Numbered from the stretch's first letter, positions 26,630 to 37,262 are shown. The stretch: 64,000 nucleotides of DNA from Pseudomonadota bacterium (GCA_022566735.1 JADFIG010000001.1:248001-312000); one strand, 5' to 3'. Notes: generated by a model from the sequence alone, not told the origin. Numbers and translations are program-made.

Positions 26630-27393
26630 GCCTGAACATCCACGCCATCCGCGCCATCTATGCCTTCGAGATGGCCCGCACGCGGCGCACGCTGATGCAG
26701 AGCATCGTTTCGCCGGTCATTTCCACCTCGCTGTACTTCGTGGTGTTCGGCGCGGCCATCGGCTCGCGCATCCAGCAGGTCGACGGTGTGGACTATGGCG
26801 CCTTCATCGTGCCGGGCCTGATCATGCTGTCGCTGCTGACGCAGAGCATCTCGAACGCGTCCTTCGGCATCTATTTCCCCAAGTTCACGGGGACGATCTA
26901 CGAGCTGCTGTCGGCGCCGGTGTCGCCGCTGGAGATCGTGCTGAGCTATGTGGGCGCGGCGGCCAGCAAGTCCATCATCCTGGGCCTGATCATCCTGGCC
27001 ACGGCGGGCTTTTTCGTGCCGCTGCACATCGAGCACCCGCTGTGGATGCTGGTCTTCCTGGTGCTGACCTCGGTGACCTTCAGCCTGGTGGGCTTCATCA
27101 TCGGGCTGTGGGCCGACAACTTCGAGAAGCTGCAGGTGGTGCCCTTGCTCATCGTCACGCCGCTGACCTTCCTGGGCGGCAGCTTCTACTCCATCAAGAT
27201 GCTGCCGGCGTTCTGGCAAACGGTTTCGCTGTTCAACCCGGTGGTCTACCTGGTGAGCGGCTTCCGCTGGTGCTTTCTGGGCCAGGCCGACGTGGGCGTG
27301 GGCACCAGCCTGGGCATGACGCTGGCCTTCATGCTGGCCTCGCTGGCCGTGGTGGGCAGGATCTTCAAGACGGGCTGGCGACTGAAGCGCTGA
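26626..27393 (+). CDS. ABC-2 type transporter permease
   Basis: A 255-aa inner-membrane permease with six predicted helices and the ABC-2 pattern (cytoplasmic start [20 protein letters not shown], central [17 protein letters not shown], then [16 protein letters not shown]). This pattern resembles YadH/NodJ-like permeases. It is translationally coupled to the ATPase gene. It converges with the photolyase operon with only 9 bp between stop codons, and I see no hairpin terminator there. Confidence 0.93.
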
Positions 27394-27402
27394 GCGGCTG
27401 TC

Positions 27403-28959
27403 TCACAAGGTGTCCAGCCGGGCCTGGATGCCGCGGGCCTGTTGCCCGATGGCGTCGCGCTCGGCCGCGTCCATCTTGTCGATGTTGCGGTAGACCATGC
27501 CGATGCGCGGGTTGCGGCGCAGCGTGGCCTCGTGGCGCAGGTGGAAGTCCCAGTAGAGCGCATTGAAGGGGCAGGCGCGCTCGCCGATGCGCTCCTTCTT
27601 GCGGTAGTGGCAGCCCTTGCAGTGGTCGCCCATGCGGTCGATGTAGGCCGCGCTGGACACGTAAGGCTTGGTGGCCAGCAGGCCGCCGTCGGCGAACTGG
27701 CTCATGCCCAGCGTGTTGGGCAGTTCGACCCACTCGATGGCGTCGATGTAGACGCCCAGGTACCAGCGGTGCACGGCCTGCGGGTCGAGGCCTGCGAGCA
27801 GGGCGAAGTTGCCGATCACCATCAGGCGCTGGATGTGGTGGGCGTAGGCCTCGCGCAGGGACTGGCCCACGGCCTGGGCCATGCAGGCCATCTGCGTGTC
27901 GCCTTTCCAGAACCACCCGGGCAGGGGCAGGCTGTGGCCGAAGTGGTTGCGTTCGTCGTAGCCGGGCATCTGTGCCCAGTAGACGCCGCGCACGTACTCG
28001 CGCCAGCCCAGGATCTGGCGGATGAAGCCCTCGGCAGCAGCCAGGGGGACTTTGCCTTCGCGCCAGGCAGTCTCTGCCGCATCGATGACCTCGCGCGGCC
28101 GCAGCATCTTCACGTTCAGCGCGAACGACAGCAGGGAGTGGAAGAGGCGCCAGGCCTGGGCGGTGAGCGCGTCCTGGAAATCACCGAAGTGCGGCAGGGC
28201 GTGGGTGACGAAGGCCTGCAGGTGCTGCAGGGCCTCGGCGCGGTTCAGGGGCCAGGCCAGGCGCTCGGCCTGCGGGTCACCGAAGGTCTTGACGCCGGCC
28301 GCCTCGATGGTGGCCCACAGGGCGCTGTGGTCGTGCGGGGTGCGCCAGTCGGCGGGCTCGGCCGGGGTGCCGGGCCAGGGCTTGCGGTTGTCGTGGTCGA
28401 AGTTCCACTGGCCGCCTTCGGGCTGGCCCTGGGCGTCCAGCAGCACGCGGTGCTTCAGGCGCATCTGGCGGTAGAAGTGCTCCATCAGCCACTGCTTGCG
28501 CTGGGCGAACATCTCACCTGCCTCGCCGCGGGTGGTGAGGAAATGGGCGGGGTCGGCCATCGTCACCTGCAGGCCCTCGGCGCGGCGGGCCTCGGCCCAG
28601 CGGGCCAGTTGCGCGTCCACCCGCCATTCGTCGGGGGCCTGGTACTGCACGGTGGTGGCCTGGTAGTGCGCCACCAGGGCATCGAGGTTGCCGGTGAAGG
28701 ACTGGCGGTTGCTCGGGTCGTCGATGGCGACGTAGCGTACGCGGTGGCCGGCCTCGCGCAGCTGCCGGGCCAGCTCGCGCATGGCGGCGAACAGGGCCAG
28801 CACCTTCTGGGCGTGGTGCAGCACGTGGTCGGTTTCCTGGCGCACTTCCATGAAGACGTGCACGACGCCGCCATCGGCCTCACCGCCCTCATCGACCTTG
28901 TCGAACCAGGGGTGTAGCGGGTTGAGTTGATCGCCCAGGACCAGGCGCAGGGTGGTCAT
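27403..28959 (-). CDS. phrB: FeS-containing bacterial cryptochrome/(6-4) photolyase, PhrB type
   Basis: A 518-aa member of the FeS-BCP (CryPro) branch, whose studied members repair (6-4) photoproducts with FAD and a ribolumazine antenna. It begins with the characteristic [16 protein letters not shown]. The four cluster cysteines are visible: one in TQMACMAQ, then DHCKGCHY and ERACPFN near residues 447, 450 and 463. The last three have the +3 and +13 spacing of the characterised [4Fe-4S] protein. FAD-site residues sit around [14 protein letters not shown]. The start overlaps the DUF2256 stop by ATGA. Confidence 0.92.
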   Translation of the reverse strand: MTTLRLVLGDQLNPLHPWFDKVDEGGEADGGVVHVFMEVRQETDHVLHHAQKVLALFAAMRELARQLREAGHRVRYVAIDDPSNRQSFTGNLDALVAHYQATTVQYQAPDEWRVDAQLARWAEARRAEGLQVTMADPAHFLTTRGEAGEMFAQRKQWLMEHFYRQMRLKHRVLLDAQGQPEGGQWNFDHDNRKPWPGTPAEPADWRTPHDHSALWATIEAAGVKTFGDPQAERLAWPLNRAEALQHLQAFVTHALPHFGDFQDALTAQAWRLFHSLLSFALNVKMLRPREVIDAAETAWREGKVPLAAAEGFIRQILGWREYVRGVYWAQMPGYDERNHFGHSLPLPGWFWKGDTQMACMAQAVGQSLREAYAHHIQRLMVIGNFALLAGLDPQAVHRWYLGVYIDAIEWVELPNTLGMSQFADGGLLATKPYVSSAAYIDRMGDHCKGCHYRKKERIGERACPFNALYWDFHLRHEATLRRNPRIGMVYRNIDKMDAAERDAIGQQARGIQARLDTL

Positions 28960-29141
28960 GCGGGGGCCTTGCGGGGCGGGCCGGGTGCTGCTTCGGTGGT
29001 GGTGGGGCCACTGGCGCGGCAGCGGTCCGAGCAGTACTTGACGTTCTCCCAGTCGCGTTCCCACTTCTTGCGCCAGACGAAGGGGCGCTGGCAGCAGGCG
29101 CAGACCTTGGTGGGCAGCTGGGACTTGGTGCGCATGCGCAT
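28956..29141 (-). CDS. DUF2256 domain-containing small cysteine protein
   Basis: A 61-aa basic protein with a compact four-cysteine, probably zinc-binding, motif: [16 protein letters not shown] and KYCSDRC. This is DUF2256, often found beside cryptochrome and photolyase genes. Its ATG directly follows the stop of the upstream photolyase gene, and its stop overlaps the start of phrB by 4 nt. It is thus locked between two light-dependent repair enzymes. Its molecular role is not established. Confidence 0.9.
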   Translation of the reverse strand: MRMRTKSQLPTKVCACCQRPFVWRKKWERDWENVKYCSDRCRASGPTTTEAAPGPPRKAPA

Positions 29142-30734
29142 TCAGAACTCCAGGGAGAGTTGGTCGGTGGGGCCGGGCGGCGCCTGGCGGCCGCGCCGGT
29201 CTGGGCGCTGGCCGCCTCGAAAGGTCCGCGAGCCATGCTTGCGCACGATCTCCGCCTTGGCGGCCTTGACCTCGGGCTGGGCGCGCAGGCCGTGCACGCG
29301 CGACTTGGCTGTGCGCGTGGCCTCGGCCAGGTCCACCCAGGGCAGGGGGATGTCGGCCTCGGCGTCGCGGCCCACGCGCAGGCCCAGGCTGGCCTGCAAC
29401 TCGGGCGGCATCTGCCAGGGCTCGAACAGCCACGCCTGCGGCACACGGCGCATCGCCGGCAGCCAGCGCCGCACGAAATGGCCGTGCGGGTCGTGGTCGT
29501 GCGCCTGCTTGATGGGGTTGTAGACCCGCGTGGTGTTGATGCCCGTGGTGCCGGCCTGCATCTGCATCTGGCTCCAGTGGATGCCGGGTTCGTAGTCCAG
29601 GAACTGCGTGGCCAGCCACTCGCCCACCGGCCGCCAGTGCAGCCACAGCGGGTAGCTGGCCACGGAGACCAGCATGGCGCGCATGCGGAAGTTGACCCAG
29701 CCCGTGTGGCGCAGCATGGCCACGCAGGCGTCCACCATGGGCCAGCCGGTGCGGCCCTGCTTCAGCGCTTCGAAGTGGACGGCGTTGAACTCGCCCTCGC
29801 GCAGGCCGTCGTAGCCGCGGTGCAGGTTGCGCCACTCCAGCTCGGGCTCGCTCTCCAGCTTCTGGATGAAGTGGCAGTGCCAGTGCATGCGGCTGAGGAA
29901 GGCGCTCAGCCCGGCACGTTGGCGCTTGGCGTCGGGCGTGCCGAGGGCCTCCAGCTCGGCCATGCGCGCCACGGTGGCTTGCACCACCTCGCGGGCGCCC
30001 ACGCAGCCGTGGGCCAGGTAGGCGGACAGCCTGGAGCAGGCCGTGGGCGCCGACAGCGGCGAGGAGATGCCGCCGCGGTACTGGCCGCAGCGCTCGTCCA
30101 GGAAGTCGTGCAGCACCGCCAGCGCCGCCTGGCGGCCACCGCGCTGGCGCGCCGCAGGCAGGGGCTGGGTCAGGCCCAGGTCGCGGGCCGTGGGCAGCGC
30201 GCCGGCCAGCCGGGCCCGCTCGCCTTGTGCCGAGGCTTCGCTCAGGTCCTGTTCGGCCGGGCTGGGCCAGGCGGGGGCCGACATGAAGGCCTGCCACTGC
30301 CCATGCCAGTGGTCGCGGTCAGGCAAGCGGCGCACCACGCCGAATTGCGGCCACTCCTGCCAGTGCACGCCCCGGTCGCGGCACCAGCGGGCCACGGCGC
30401 GGTCGCGCTGGAAGGTGAAGTCGTTGCCGGTTTCCTCGTGGGACAACAGGGTGTCGAACGGCTGGGCCTGCCAGGCCCGTTCCAGCGTCGCGGTGGCCTC
30501 ACCCGTGGCCACGTGCAGGCGCCCCCCCGCTGCGCGCAGGGCCACGCCCAGGTCCAGCAGGCTCTCGCGCACAAAGTCCCAGTGCTGGGCGGCGGCATCC
30601 GGCTGGGCCCACAGGCCGGGCTCTGCGATGTACAGACCGCGCAAGGGCTCACCGGGTGCGGCCACCCGCGCCGCATGGACGGCGGCGTGGTCGCTCAGGC
30701 GCAGGTCGCGTTTGAACCAGACAAAAACGGACAT
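29142..30734 (-). CDS. Cryptochrome/deoxyribodipyrimidine photolyase family protein
   Basis: A 530-aa flavoprotein with the N-terminal antenna-type alpha/beta domain ([17 protein letters not shown]) and the helical FAD domain. FAD-domain motifs include [42 protein letters not shown] and [14 protein letters not shown]. The run [19 protein letters not shown] resembles the GD-N-equivalent region of proteobacterial photolyase-like proteins rather than the classic class I sequence. It could repair DNA or act as a light sensor; sequence alone does not decide. It is first of three overlapping leftward genes, and its promoter must lie in the 103-bp gap shared with parC. Confidence 0.88.
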   Translation of the reverse strand: MSVFVWFKRDLRLSDHAAVHAARVAAPGEPLRGLYIAEPGLWAQPDAAAQHWDFVRESLLDLGVALRAAGGRLHVATGEATATLERAWQAQPFDTLLSHEETGNDFTFQRDRAVARWCRDRGVHWQEWPQFGVVRRLPDRDHWHGQWQAFMSAPAWPSPAEQDLSEASAQGERARLAGALPTARDLGLTQPLPAARQRGGRQAALAVLHDFLDERCGQYRGGISSPLSAPTACSRLSAYLAHGCVGAREVVQATVARMAELEALGTPDAKRQRAGLSAFLSRMHWHCHFIQKLESEPELEWRNLHRGYDGLREGEFNAVHFEALKQGRTGWPMVDACVAMLRHTGWVNFRMRAMLVSVASYPLWLHWRPVGEWLATQFLDYEPGIHWSQMQMQAGTTGINTTRVYNPIKQAHDHDPHGHFVRRWLPAMRRVPQAWLFEPWQMPPELQASLGLRVGRDAEADIPLPWVDLAEATRTAKSRVHGLRAQPEVKAAKAEIVRKHGSRTFRGGQRPDRRGRQAPPGPTDQLSLEF

Positions 30735-30837
30735 GGCGCCGATTTTAGGTTCGGCCCTTTGGCCACTGCAGAGCGCGGGCTTTGCCCTACACTGCGGCGC
30801 GCACCCCTTTCGACATGCCGACGCCCGCCGTCCGACG

Positions 30838-33165
30838 ATGACCCAGCAAACCATCGATTTCACCCCGCCGCCGCCCTCTGACGGCGGCGACGCCCTGACC
30901 CTGGCCCACTACGCCGAGCGCGCCTACCTGGAGTACGCCCTGAGCGTGGTCAAGGGCCGCGCCCTGCCCGATGTGTGCGATGGCCAGAAGCCCGTGCAGC
31001 GCCGCATCCTGTACGCGATGGAGCGCATGGGGCTGACCTTCACGGGCAACAGCGGCGCCAAGCCGGTCAAGAGCGCCCGCGTCGTGGGCGATGTGCTGGG
31101 CCGCTACCACCCGCACGGTGACACCGCCGCCTACGATGCCATGGTGCGCATGGCCCAGGACTTCGCGCTGCGCTACCCGCTCATCGACGGCCAGGGCAAC
31201 TTCGGCTCGCGCGATGGCGACGGCGCCGCCGCGATGCGCTACACGGAAGCGCGGCTGGCGCCCATCGCCCGCCTGCTGCTCGACGAGATCGACATGGGCA
31301 CGGTGGACTTCGTGCCCAACTACGACGGCTCCACCGAGGAGCCGCGCCAGCTGCCGGCGCGCCTGCCCTTCGTGCTGCTCAACGGCGCCAGCGGCATCGC
31401 CGTGGGCCTGGCCACCGAGATCCCCAGCCACAACCTGCGCGAGGTGGCGGCGGCGGCGGTGGCCCTGCTCAAGAACGAACAGCTCAGCGACGAGGCGCTG
31501 TTCGAGCTGGTGCCGGGCCCCGATTTCCCCGGTGGCGGCCAGTTGATCTCGGCGCCGGGCGACATCCACGACGCCTACCGCGGCGGTCGCGGCAGCCTGA
31601 AGGTGCGCGCCCGCTGGGTCATCGAAGACCTGGCGCGCGGCCAGTGGCAGCTGGTGGTGACCGAGTTGCCGCACGGCACCAGCGCGCAGAAGGTGCTCGA
31701 AGAGATCGAGGAGCTCAGCAACCCCAAGGTCAAGACCGGCAAGAAGGCCCTGACGGCCGAGCAGACCCAGCTCAAGGCCGCGCTGCTGTCGGTGCTGGAC
31801 ACCGTGCGCGACGAGTCCAGCAAGGACGCGGCCGTGCGCCTGGTGTTCGAGCCCAAGACGCGCACCGTCTCGCAGCAGGAGCTCATCACCACCTTGCTGG
31901 CCCACACCAGCCTGGAGACCTCGGTCTCGGTCAACCTGACCATGGTGGGCGCCGATGGCCGGCCCACGCAGAAGAGCCTGCACCAGATCCTGACCGAGTG
32001 GGTCGGCTTCCGCCTCGACACGGTGACCCGCCGCACCCAGCACCGCCTGGGCAAGGTGCTGGAGCGCATCCACATCCTGGAGGGCCGGCAGCTGGTGCTG
32101 CTCAACATCGACGAGGTCATCCGCATCATCCGCGAAAGCGACGAGCCCAAGGCCGCGCTGATCGAGCGCTTCAAGCTTTCGGAGCGCCAGGCCGACGACA
32201 TCCTCGACATCCGCCTGCGTCAGCTGGCCCGCCTGGAGGCCATCAAGATCGAGCAGGAGCTGGCCGAGCTGCGCACCGAGCAGGCCAAGCTCGAAGAGAT
32301 CCTGGGCAGCCCCGCTGTGCTGCGCCGCACCGTGGTCAAGGAGATCGAAGCCGACGCCAGGCAGTACGGCGACGAGCGCCGCACCCTCATCCAGGCCGAA
32401 AAGCGTGCCGTGGCCGAGGTCAAGGTCATCGACGAGCCGGTCACGGTCGTCATCAGCGAGAAGGGCTGGGTGCGCGCGCGCAACGGCCATGGCCACGACC
32501 CGGCGGGCTTCGCCTTCAAGGCCGGCGATGGCCTCTACGGCACCTTCGAGTGCCGCACGGTGGACCCGCTCATCGTGCTGGGCAGCAATGGCCGCGTCTA
32601 CAGCGTGGCCGTCAGCGCCTTGCCCGGTGCGCGTGGCGATGGCCAGCCCATCACCACCATGATCGATCTGGAGTCGGGCACGCAGCCGGTGCACTACGTG
32701 GCCGGCCACATGGAGCAGACCCTGCTGCTGGCCAACACCGGCGGCTTCGGCCTGCTGGCCAAGCTGGGCGACCTGACCACGCGCCAGAAGGGCGGCAAGT
32801 CCTTCCTGACGCTGGACGAGGGCGACACGGTGCTGCCCCCGGTGCCGGTGCAGGCCGCGCACACCCAGGTGGCCTGCCTGTGCGCCGACGGCCGCATGCT
32901 GGTGTTCGGGCTCGACGAGCTCAAGCTGCAGCCCAATGGCGGCCGTGGCCTGACGCTGATGGAGGTCGACGCCAGGAAGGCGCCGCTGGTCTCGGTGGCC
33001 TCGGTGCACAACGGCGTGCGCGTCATCGGCACGACCCGCGGGGCCAAGCCCAAGGAAGAAGACGTGCGCAACTCGGCTTACCTGGCCCACGTGGGCAAGC
33101 GCGCCCGCAAGGGCAAGGCGGTGGACGCCTTCCAGAAGGTGATGCGCCTGCAGGCCCTGGGCTGA
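30838..33165 (+). CDS. parC: DNA topoisomerase IV subunit A
   Basis: ParC is the DNA breakage-reunion subunit of topoisomerase IV. The 775-aa protein has the conserved winged-helix block [19 protein letters not shown] and the region homologous to the quinolone-resistance determining segment ([18 protein letters not shown]). The active-site tyrosine is in [10 protein letters not shown] (Y135). A C-terminal beta-pinwheel contains repeated GRV/GRGLTL blades. In the QRDR the residues GDTAAYD are seen; resistance cannot be judged without a reference. ATG 30838 was chosen as the start just before the conserved region; the site upstream is weak. Confidence 0.95.
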   Translation: MTQQTIDFTPPPPSDGGDALTLAHYAERAYLEYALSVVKGRALPDVCDGQKPVQRRILYAMERMGLTFTGNSGAKPVKSARVVGDVLGRYHPHGDTAAYDAMVRMAQDFALRYPLIDGQGNFGSRDGDGAAAMRYTEARLAPIARLLLDEIDMGTVDFVPNYDGSTEEPRQLPARLPFVLLNGASGIAVGLATEIPSHNLREVAAAAVALLKNEQLSDEALFELVPGPDFPGGGQLISAPGDIHDAYRGGRGSLKVRARWVIEDLARGQWQLVVTELPHGTSAQKVLEEIEELSNPKVKTGKKALTAEQTQLKAALLSVLDTVRDESSKDAAVRLVFEPKTRTVSQQELITTLLAHTSLETSVSVNLTMVGADGRPTQKSLHQILTEWVGFRLDTVTRRTQHRLGKVLERIHILEGRQLVLLNIDEVIRIIRESDEPKAALIERFKLSERQADDILDIRLRQLARLEAIKIEQELAELRTEQAKLEEILGSPAVLRRTVVKEIEADARQYGDERRTLIQAEKRAVAEVKVIDEPVTVVISEKGWVRARNGHGHDPAGFAFKAGDGLYGTFECRTVDPLIVLGSNGRVYSVAVSALPGARGDGQPITTMIDLESGTQPVHYVAGHMEQTLLLANTGGFGLLAKLGDLTTRQKGGKSFLTLDEGDTVLPPVPVQAAHTQVACLCADGRMLVFGLDELKLQPNGGRGLTLMEVDARKAPLVSVASVHNGVRVIGTTRGAKPKEEDVRNSAYLAHVGKRARKGKAVDAFQKVMRLQALG

Positions 33166-33183
33166 GCCCGGCGCGCGCGGCGT

Positions 33184-33669
33184 TCAGTTCGGCGGCAGGG
33201 CGGCGCCGAGCGCGCGGGCGAGCTGCTCGCGCTCCTTGCCCGCCACTTGGGCGATGGACTGCTCGGGGCCGCTGACGGTGAAGCCGGCAGCCTGCAGCCG
33301 CGCCACCAGGGCGACGGGCGATTCGCCGCGCAGGGCAGCCACCTGGCCGATCGGGGCCTGGCTCAGCGTCTGCAGGGCCAGGCGGGCGGGGTTGACGCCT
33401 TCCTCGCCACCCACGAAGAAGGAGCCCACCAGCACCGCGGCGAACAGGCCCACGATGGCCTTGGCCGCCGGGCGCTGGAAGTGCCGTGCAAAGCCGCTCC
33501 AGTTGGCCGTGACGTGCGCCAGCACGCCCGCCACCATGGCCCAGCCCAGCCACTCGTGGGCCTCCTTGTTGAGCCCGACGTCCTGGTGGAAGAACATCAG
33601 GATGCCGGTGACGGCCATGAGGAGGAAAGCGCCGATGGTCAGGGGCGTGGCCCAGTTGCGGGAGATCAT
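33184..33669 (-). CDS. DUF4405 domain-containing membrane protein
   Basis: A 161-aa protein with three predicted membrane helices (LTIGAFLLMAVTGILMFF; WLGWAMVAGVLAHVTANW; AIVGLFAAVLVGSFFVG). The histidine pattern (H28, H38 and H52 from ATG 33669) resembles the DUF4405/cytochrome b561-like heme-b membrane fold. The C-terminal 60 residues are soluble and periplasmic or cytoplasmic by inference. The ATG at 33669 fits the family start; a longer in-frame version has a non-hydrophobic extension. It lies 124 bp downstream of the SbtA-like gene and converges on parC. Confidence 0.8.
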   Translation of the reverse strand: MISRNWATPLTIGAFLLMAVTGILMFFHQDVGLNKEAHEWLGWAMVAGVLAHVTANWSGFARHFQRPAAKAIVGLFAAVLVGSFFVGGEEGVNPARLALQTLSQAPIGQVAALRGESPVALVARLQAAGFTVSGPEQSIAQVAGKEREQLARALGAALPPN

Positions 33670-33793
33670 GTGCAGACGGTGTGGTTGGAGGGAAGACGAG
33701 GCGGGCACCGACGATTGTCTGGCCCGCACCTGAAGCCTGCCTGAGGCATGTCAAGCCTTGCCTGCTGCACGGTGAAGCTGTGTGAACCCGGCT

Positions 33794-34804
33794 TCAGCCG
33801 CCCCACAGCCGCATCACCACCCCGGCGTACAGCGGGATGCCGATCAGGATGTTGAAGACGAAGGTCACGCCCAGCGACAGGCCCAGGTAGAGGCCCGGGT
33901 TGGCCTCGGGGATGGCGTGGCGCAGCACCGCCGGCACCACGATGTAGGAGGAGCTGGCCGCCAGCACCGTCAGCAAGGTGGCGTCGCCGGCGTCCAGGCC
34001 CAGCACCCGGGCGAAGCCGATGGCGATCAGGCCGTGCACCAGGGGCCCCAGCACGCCATAGGCCAGCAGGGCGGGCGGCGTCTGGCGCAGGGTGGGCAGG
34101 TGGCGGGCCACCAGCAGGCCCAGGTCGAGCAGGAAGAGCGCGAGCATGCCCTTGAACAGCGCGCCGGAGAAGGGCTCCATCATCAGCTTGCCCTGGTCGC
34201 CCGTCACCCAGCCGATGGCCAGGCTGCCCAGCAGCAGCAGGTTGGCGCCGTCGGTGAAGGCCTCCTTGAGGATGTGGCCGGCCGAGTGGCCCAGGGAGGT
34301 GCCTTGCGCCGCAGGGCCGCCCATGCTGGCGCCCGCGCCCTGGCCTTCGCGGCGGCGCACCCAGGCGGCCAGGCCCACGGCCATGATGACCGCGGGGGAC
34401 TCCATCAGCACCAGCGCCACGGCCATGTGGCCACCGAAGGGCACGCCTTGTGCGCTCAGGTACTGCGTGGCGGCGATGAAGGTGGTGGCGCTCACCGAGC
34501 CGTAGGTGGCGGCCACCGCGGCCGCGTCGTAGCGCGCCAGCTTGCGGCGCAACACCACATAGCCCAGCGCCGGGATGAGCAGGGACAGCACCGCGGCCGC
34601 CGCCAGGCCGCCGACCACCTGCGGGCCGAAGCCCGTGTGGGCCAGGGAGAAGCCGCCCTTGAGACCCACCGACATCAGCAGGTAGAGCGAGAGGAAGCGG
34701 GCGATGGCCTGGGGCACCTCCAGGTTGGAGCGCACCAGGCCGGCAAAGACGCCGAACACGAAGAAGAGGATGGCCGGATCGAGCAGGTTGTTGAGCGGGT
34801 TCAT
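33794..34804 (-). CDS. Sodium-dependent bicarbonate transport family permease (SbtA-like)
   Basis: A 336-aa inner-membrane protein with about ten helices and the SbtA/DUF897 pattern: LDPAILFFVFGVFAGLVRSN at the start, YGSVSATTFIAATQYL in the middle, and GDATLLTVLAASSSYIVVPA in the second repeat. Characterised cyanobacterial members import bicarbonate with sodium. The inverted-repeat Ser-rich motifs (SVSATTF and ASSSYI) match that architecture. AGGA lies 8 nt before the ATG. It is divergent from a LysR regulator across 71 bp holding a perfect palindrome. Transport of bicarbonate here is family inference. Confidence 0.85.
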   Translation of the reverse strand: MNPLNNLLDPAILFFVFGVFAGLVRSNLEVPQAIARFLSLYLLMSVGLKGGFSLAHTGFGPQVVGGLAAAAVLSLLIPALGYVVLRRKLARYDAAAVAATYGSVSATTFIAATQYLSAQGVPFGGHMAVALVLMESPAVIMAVGLAAWVRRREGQGAGASMGGPAAQGTSLGHSAGHILKEAFTDGANLLLLGSLAIGWVTGDQGKLMMEPFSGALFKGMLALFLLDLGLLVARHLPTLRQTPPALLAYGVLGPLVHGLIAIGFARVLGLDAGDATLLTVLAASSSYIVVPAVLRHAIPEANPGLYLGLSLGVTFVFNILIGIPLYAGVVMRLWGG

Positions 34805-34819
34805 GCGGCCATCCTAGGG

Positions 34820-34839
34820 TTTTCATGGCATCATGAAAA
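34820..34839. promoter_or_regulatory. Perfect 8-bp palindrome, likely LysR operator
   Basis: TTTTCATG and CATGAAAA flank a 4-nt centre (GCAT) exactly in the middle of the 71-bp gap between the divergent SbtA-like gene and the LysR gene. LysR regulators commonly bind such an interrupted dyad upstream of the divergent target and their own gene. A second, weaker AT-rich stretch (AAATGTCGTGATTGCATT) follows toward the LysR start. Confidence 0.7.
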
Positions 34840-34875
34840 ATCAAATGTCGTGATTGCATTCATCGAGGTTTGTCT

Positions 34876-35811
34876 ATGCACATCACCTGGCGGCAGCTGC
34901 GCCTCTTCCAGGCCCTGGCCCACACCGGCTCGGTCACCGGCGCCGCCGAGGCCGAGCACGTCACCCAGCCCACCGTGTCCATGCAGCTGCGCCAGCTCTC
35001 CGAGGCCGCGGGCGTGCCGCTCTACGAGGCCCTGCCGCGCGGCGTGCGCCTGACCGACGCCGGCCAGCACCTGGCCCGGGCCTGTGAAGACATCCTGCAC
35101 CGCTGGGCGGCCTTCGAGATGGAGCTGGCCGACCTGCAAGGCCTCAAGCGCGGCCGCCTGGACGTGGCCGTGGTCAGCACCGCCAAGTCCTTCATCCCCC
35201 GGCTGCTGGGGCCGTTCTCGCAGCGCTACCCCGACATCGACGTGCACCTGGAGGTGGCCAACCGCGACAGCATCGTGAGGCGCCTGGAGCAGTCGCTCGA
35301 CGACCTCGTCATCATGACCACGCCGCCCGAGCACGTGGCCGTGGAGGCCGAACCCCTGCTGGACAACCCGCTGGTGCTGCTGGCCGCGGCCGAGCACCCG
35401 CTGGCCGCGCGCAAGCGCCTGACGCTGGACGCGGTGGCCGGCGAGCGCTTCATCCTGCGCGAGCCGGGCTCGGGCACGCGCATCAGCTGCGAGCGACAGT
35501 TCGCGCAATGGGGCTTCAGCCCGCGCGTGCAGATGTCCCTGGGCAGCAACGAGGCCATCAAGCAGGCCGTGGCCGGGGGCTACGGCCTGGCCGTGCTGTC
35601 GCGCCACGCCCTGGACCGCGACCCCGCCCACGAGGGCCTGGCCATCCTGCCGGTCAAGGGCTTCCCCATCCCCTCGCGCTGGTACCTGGTGCGCCGCCGC
35701 GAGCGTCAGCCCACGCCGGTGGCCTCGGCCTTCCTGGACTTCCTGCGCGAGTCGCTGGCGGCCTCGCCCGGGCCCGCCGTCACGTCCACAGTCACACCCG
35801 CACGACGGTGA
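34876..35811 (+). CDS. LysR-family transcriptional regulator (CbbR-like)
   Basis: A 311-aa regulator with an N-terminal winged helix-turn-helix (LRLFQALAHTGSVTGAAEAE, then TQPTVSMQLRQLSEAAGVPL). The effector domain follows (RGRLDVAVVSTAKSFIPRLL; GSNEAIKQAVAGGYGLAVLS). Its layout resembles CbbR/CysB-type regulators of carbon metabolism, though no RubisCO gene is in the window. The ATG at 34876 is preceded by GAGG; an in-frame TTG two codons earlier is less likely. It probably controls the divergent SbtA-like permease through the palindrome at 34820-34839. Its 3' end overlaps the converging kinase gene by 20 bp. Confidence 0.92.
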   Translation: MHITWRQLRLFQALAHTGSVTGAAEAEHVTQPTVSMQLRQLSEAAGVPLYEALPRGVRLTDAGQHLARACEDILHRWAAFEMELADLQGLKRGRLDVAVVSTAKSFIPRLLGPFSQRYPDIDVHLEVANRDSIVRRLEQSLDDLVIMTTPPEHVAVEAEPLLDNPLVLLAAAEHPLAARKRLTLDAVAGERFILREPGSGTRISCERQFAQWGFSPRVQMSLGSNEAIKQAVAGGYGLAVLSRHALDRDPAHEGLAILPVKGFPIPSRWYLVRRRERQPTPVASAFLDFLRESLAASPGPAVTSTVTPARR

Positions 35812-37240
35812 CCGAGCACTCGGCCTCGGCCACCACCTGCGCGCTCACGCTGCCCAGGTAGCGCCGCAGCGTGGAGTTGCCGCGCGCGCCCATGACGATG
35901 TGGTCCACCTGGTTCTTGGTGGCGAACTCGACGATGGCGCTGGCCGTGTCCGGCGCCTCCAGCACGTGGAAGGTGAGGCGGTGCTCGTCCATCTGCAGCT
36001 GCTGCTGCAGCGGCCGCGCCCAGTGCTTGATGGCCACCAGTTGCTGCACGTGCAGGCTGTTGCCCTGCTCGTCGACGAGGGTGTCCATGCCGATGCGGGC
36101 GGTCTTCATGATGCTGACGCAGGCCAGGCGGGCGCCGGGCTCCATCTGCATGATGCGGCGCACCGTGCCCAGCAGCTTCTTGTCCAGCGCCGGGGTGCTG
36201 TTCTTGATCCCGATGGCCACCATGATGATGGGGCTGCGCTCGACGTGCTGGTTGGCGCCGTCCTCGCCCTTGGGCTCGGCACCCATGGCCTGGAACCAGC
36301 GCCGCACGGTGCTGAGCGTGCCGCGCGTGCCCAGGCGTTCGGCGCGCGCCGTCAGCGGGATCTGCTCTGGGTGCTGCAGGTCCAGGGCGAGCTGGGCGCC
36401 GGTCTGGTAGCGCTGCTCGGGCTGCACTTCCAGGCAGCGCAGGATGACCTCCTGCAGCCAGGGTGGGGTTTCGCTGCGCTGGGCGCGTGGCGGCACCGGG
36501 TCGGTGTAGAGGCGCTTGCGCAGGCCGGGCACGCTGGTGGGGTTGCCGAAAGGCCGCTCGCCGGTGGTCAGGTGGTAGAGCATCACGCCCAGGGCAAAGA
36601 GGTCGCTGCGCGGGTCGTTGCGCACGAACTGCACCTGCTCGGGCGAGATGTAGGGGCCGGTGCCCATGGGCAGGGAGAACTCTTCTTCCAGCAGGTCGGG
36701 CAGCTGGTCGTGGCGCGACAGGCCGAAGTCCACCAGCACCGCCTCGCCCGTGGGGCGGAACATGATGTTGCTGGGTTTGACGTCCAGGTGGGTCAGGTGC
36801 TGGCGGTGCAGCTCGTGCAGGGCGAAGGCCACGCGCTGGCCGATGTCGGCGACCTCCCCGAAGGGCAGGGGGGCCTGGTCCAGGCGGGGGCGCAGCGAGT
36901 CGCCGGCGATGCGCTCCATCACGATGTAGGGCTGGCGGGTGAAGTCGCCCTTGGCCACGAAGCGCGGCACGTGCGGGCCCTTGAGCGCAGGCAGGATCAT
37001 CTGCTCGACCTCGAAGCCGACGATGGAGGCCGGGTCTTCGCCGCCCTTGATGCGCGGGATCTTCATGATCAGGGGCAGGGGCTCGCCGTTGGCCGCGCGG
37101 GTGCGGACCTCGGGCTGGCCTTCGGCATCGACCTCCGAGACGTCCCACAGCGTGGCCATGCCGCCCTGGTGCAGCTTTTCCTTGAGGACGAAGCCGTCGA
37201 TGCGGTCTCCGGCTTGCAGCTTGGCGGGGGGCGTCATCAT
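35792..37240 (-). CDS. Serine/threonine kinase fused to a universal stress protein domain
   Basis: A 482-aa soluble fusion. Residues about 15-275 form a Hanks-type kinase. The Gly-rich loop is LHQGGMATLWDV, the ATP lysine is in LIMKIPR, the catalytic loop is HLDVKPSN, the metal motif is DFGLS, and SPEQ replaces APE. After a basic linker, residues about 335-482 form a UspA domain with the nucleotide-binding signature MGARGNSTLRRYLGSVS. No membrane segment is present, unlike most PknB-type kinases. The double ATG at 37240/37237 follows AAAGG. It lies 22 bp downstream of a metallophosphoesterase. The substrate is unknown. Confidence 0.9.
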   Translation of the reverse strand: MMTPPAKLQAGDRIDGFVLKEKLHQGGMATLWDVSEVDAEGQPEVRTRAANGEPLPLIMKIPRIKGGEDPASIVGFEVEQMILPALKGPHVPRFVAKGDFTRQPYIVMERIAGDSLRPRLDQAPLPFGEVADIGQRVAFALHELHRQHLTHLDVKPSNIMFRPTGEAVLVDFGLSRHDQLPDLLEEEFSLPMGTGPYISPEQVQFVRNDPRSDLFALGVMLYHLTTGERPFGNPTSVPGLRKRLYTDPVPPRAQRSETPPWLQEVILRCLEVQPEQRYQTGAQLALDLQHPEQIPLTARAERLGTRGTLSTVRRWFQAMGAEPKGEDGANQHVERSPIIMVAIGIKNSTPALDKKLLGTVRRIMQMEPGARLACVSIMKTARIGMDTLVDEQGNSLHVQQLVAIKHWARPLQQQLQMDEHRLTFHVLEAPDTASAIVEFATKNQVDHIVMGARGNSTLRRYLGSVSAQVVAEAECSVTVVRV

Positions 37241-37262
37241 CGGCAGGCCTTTCTCGCGGGCC

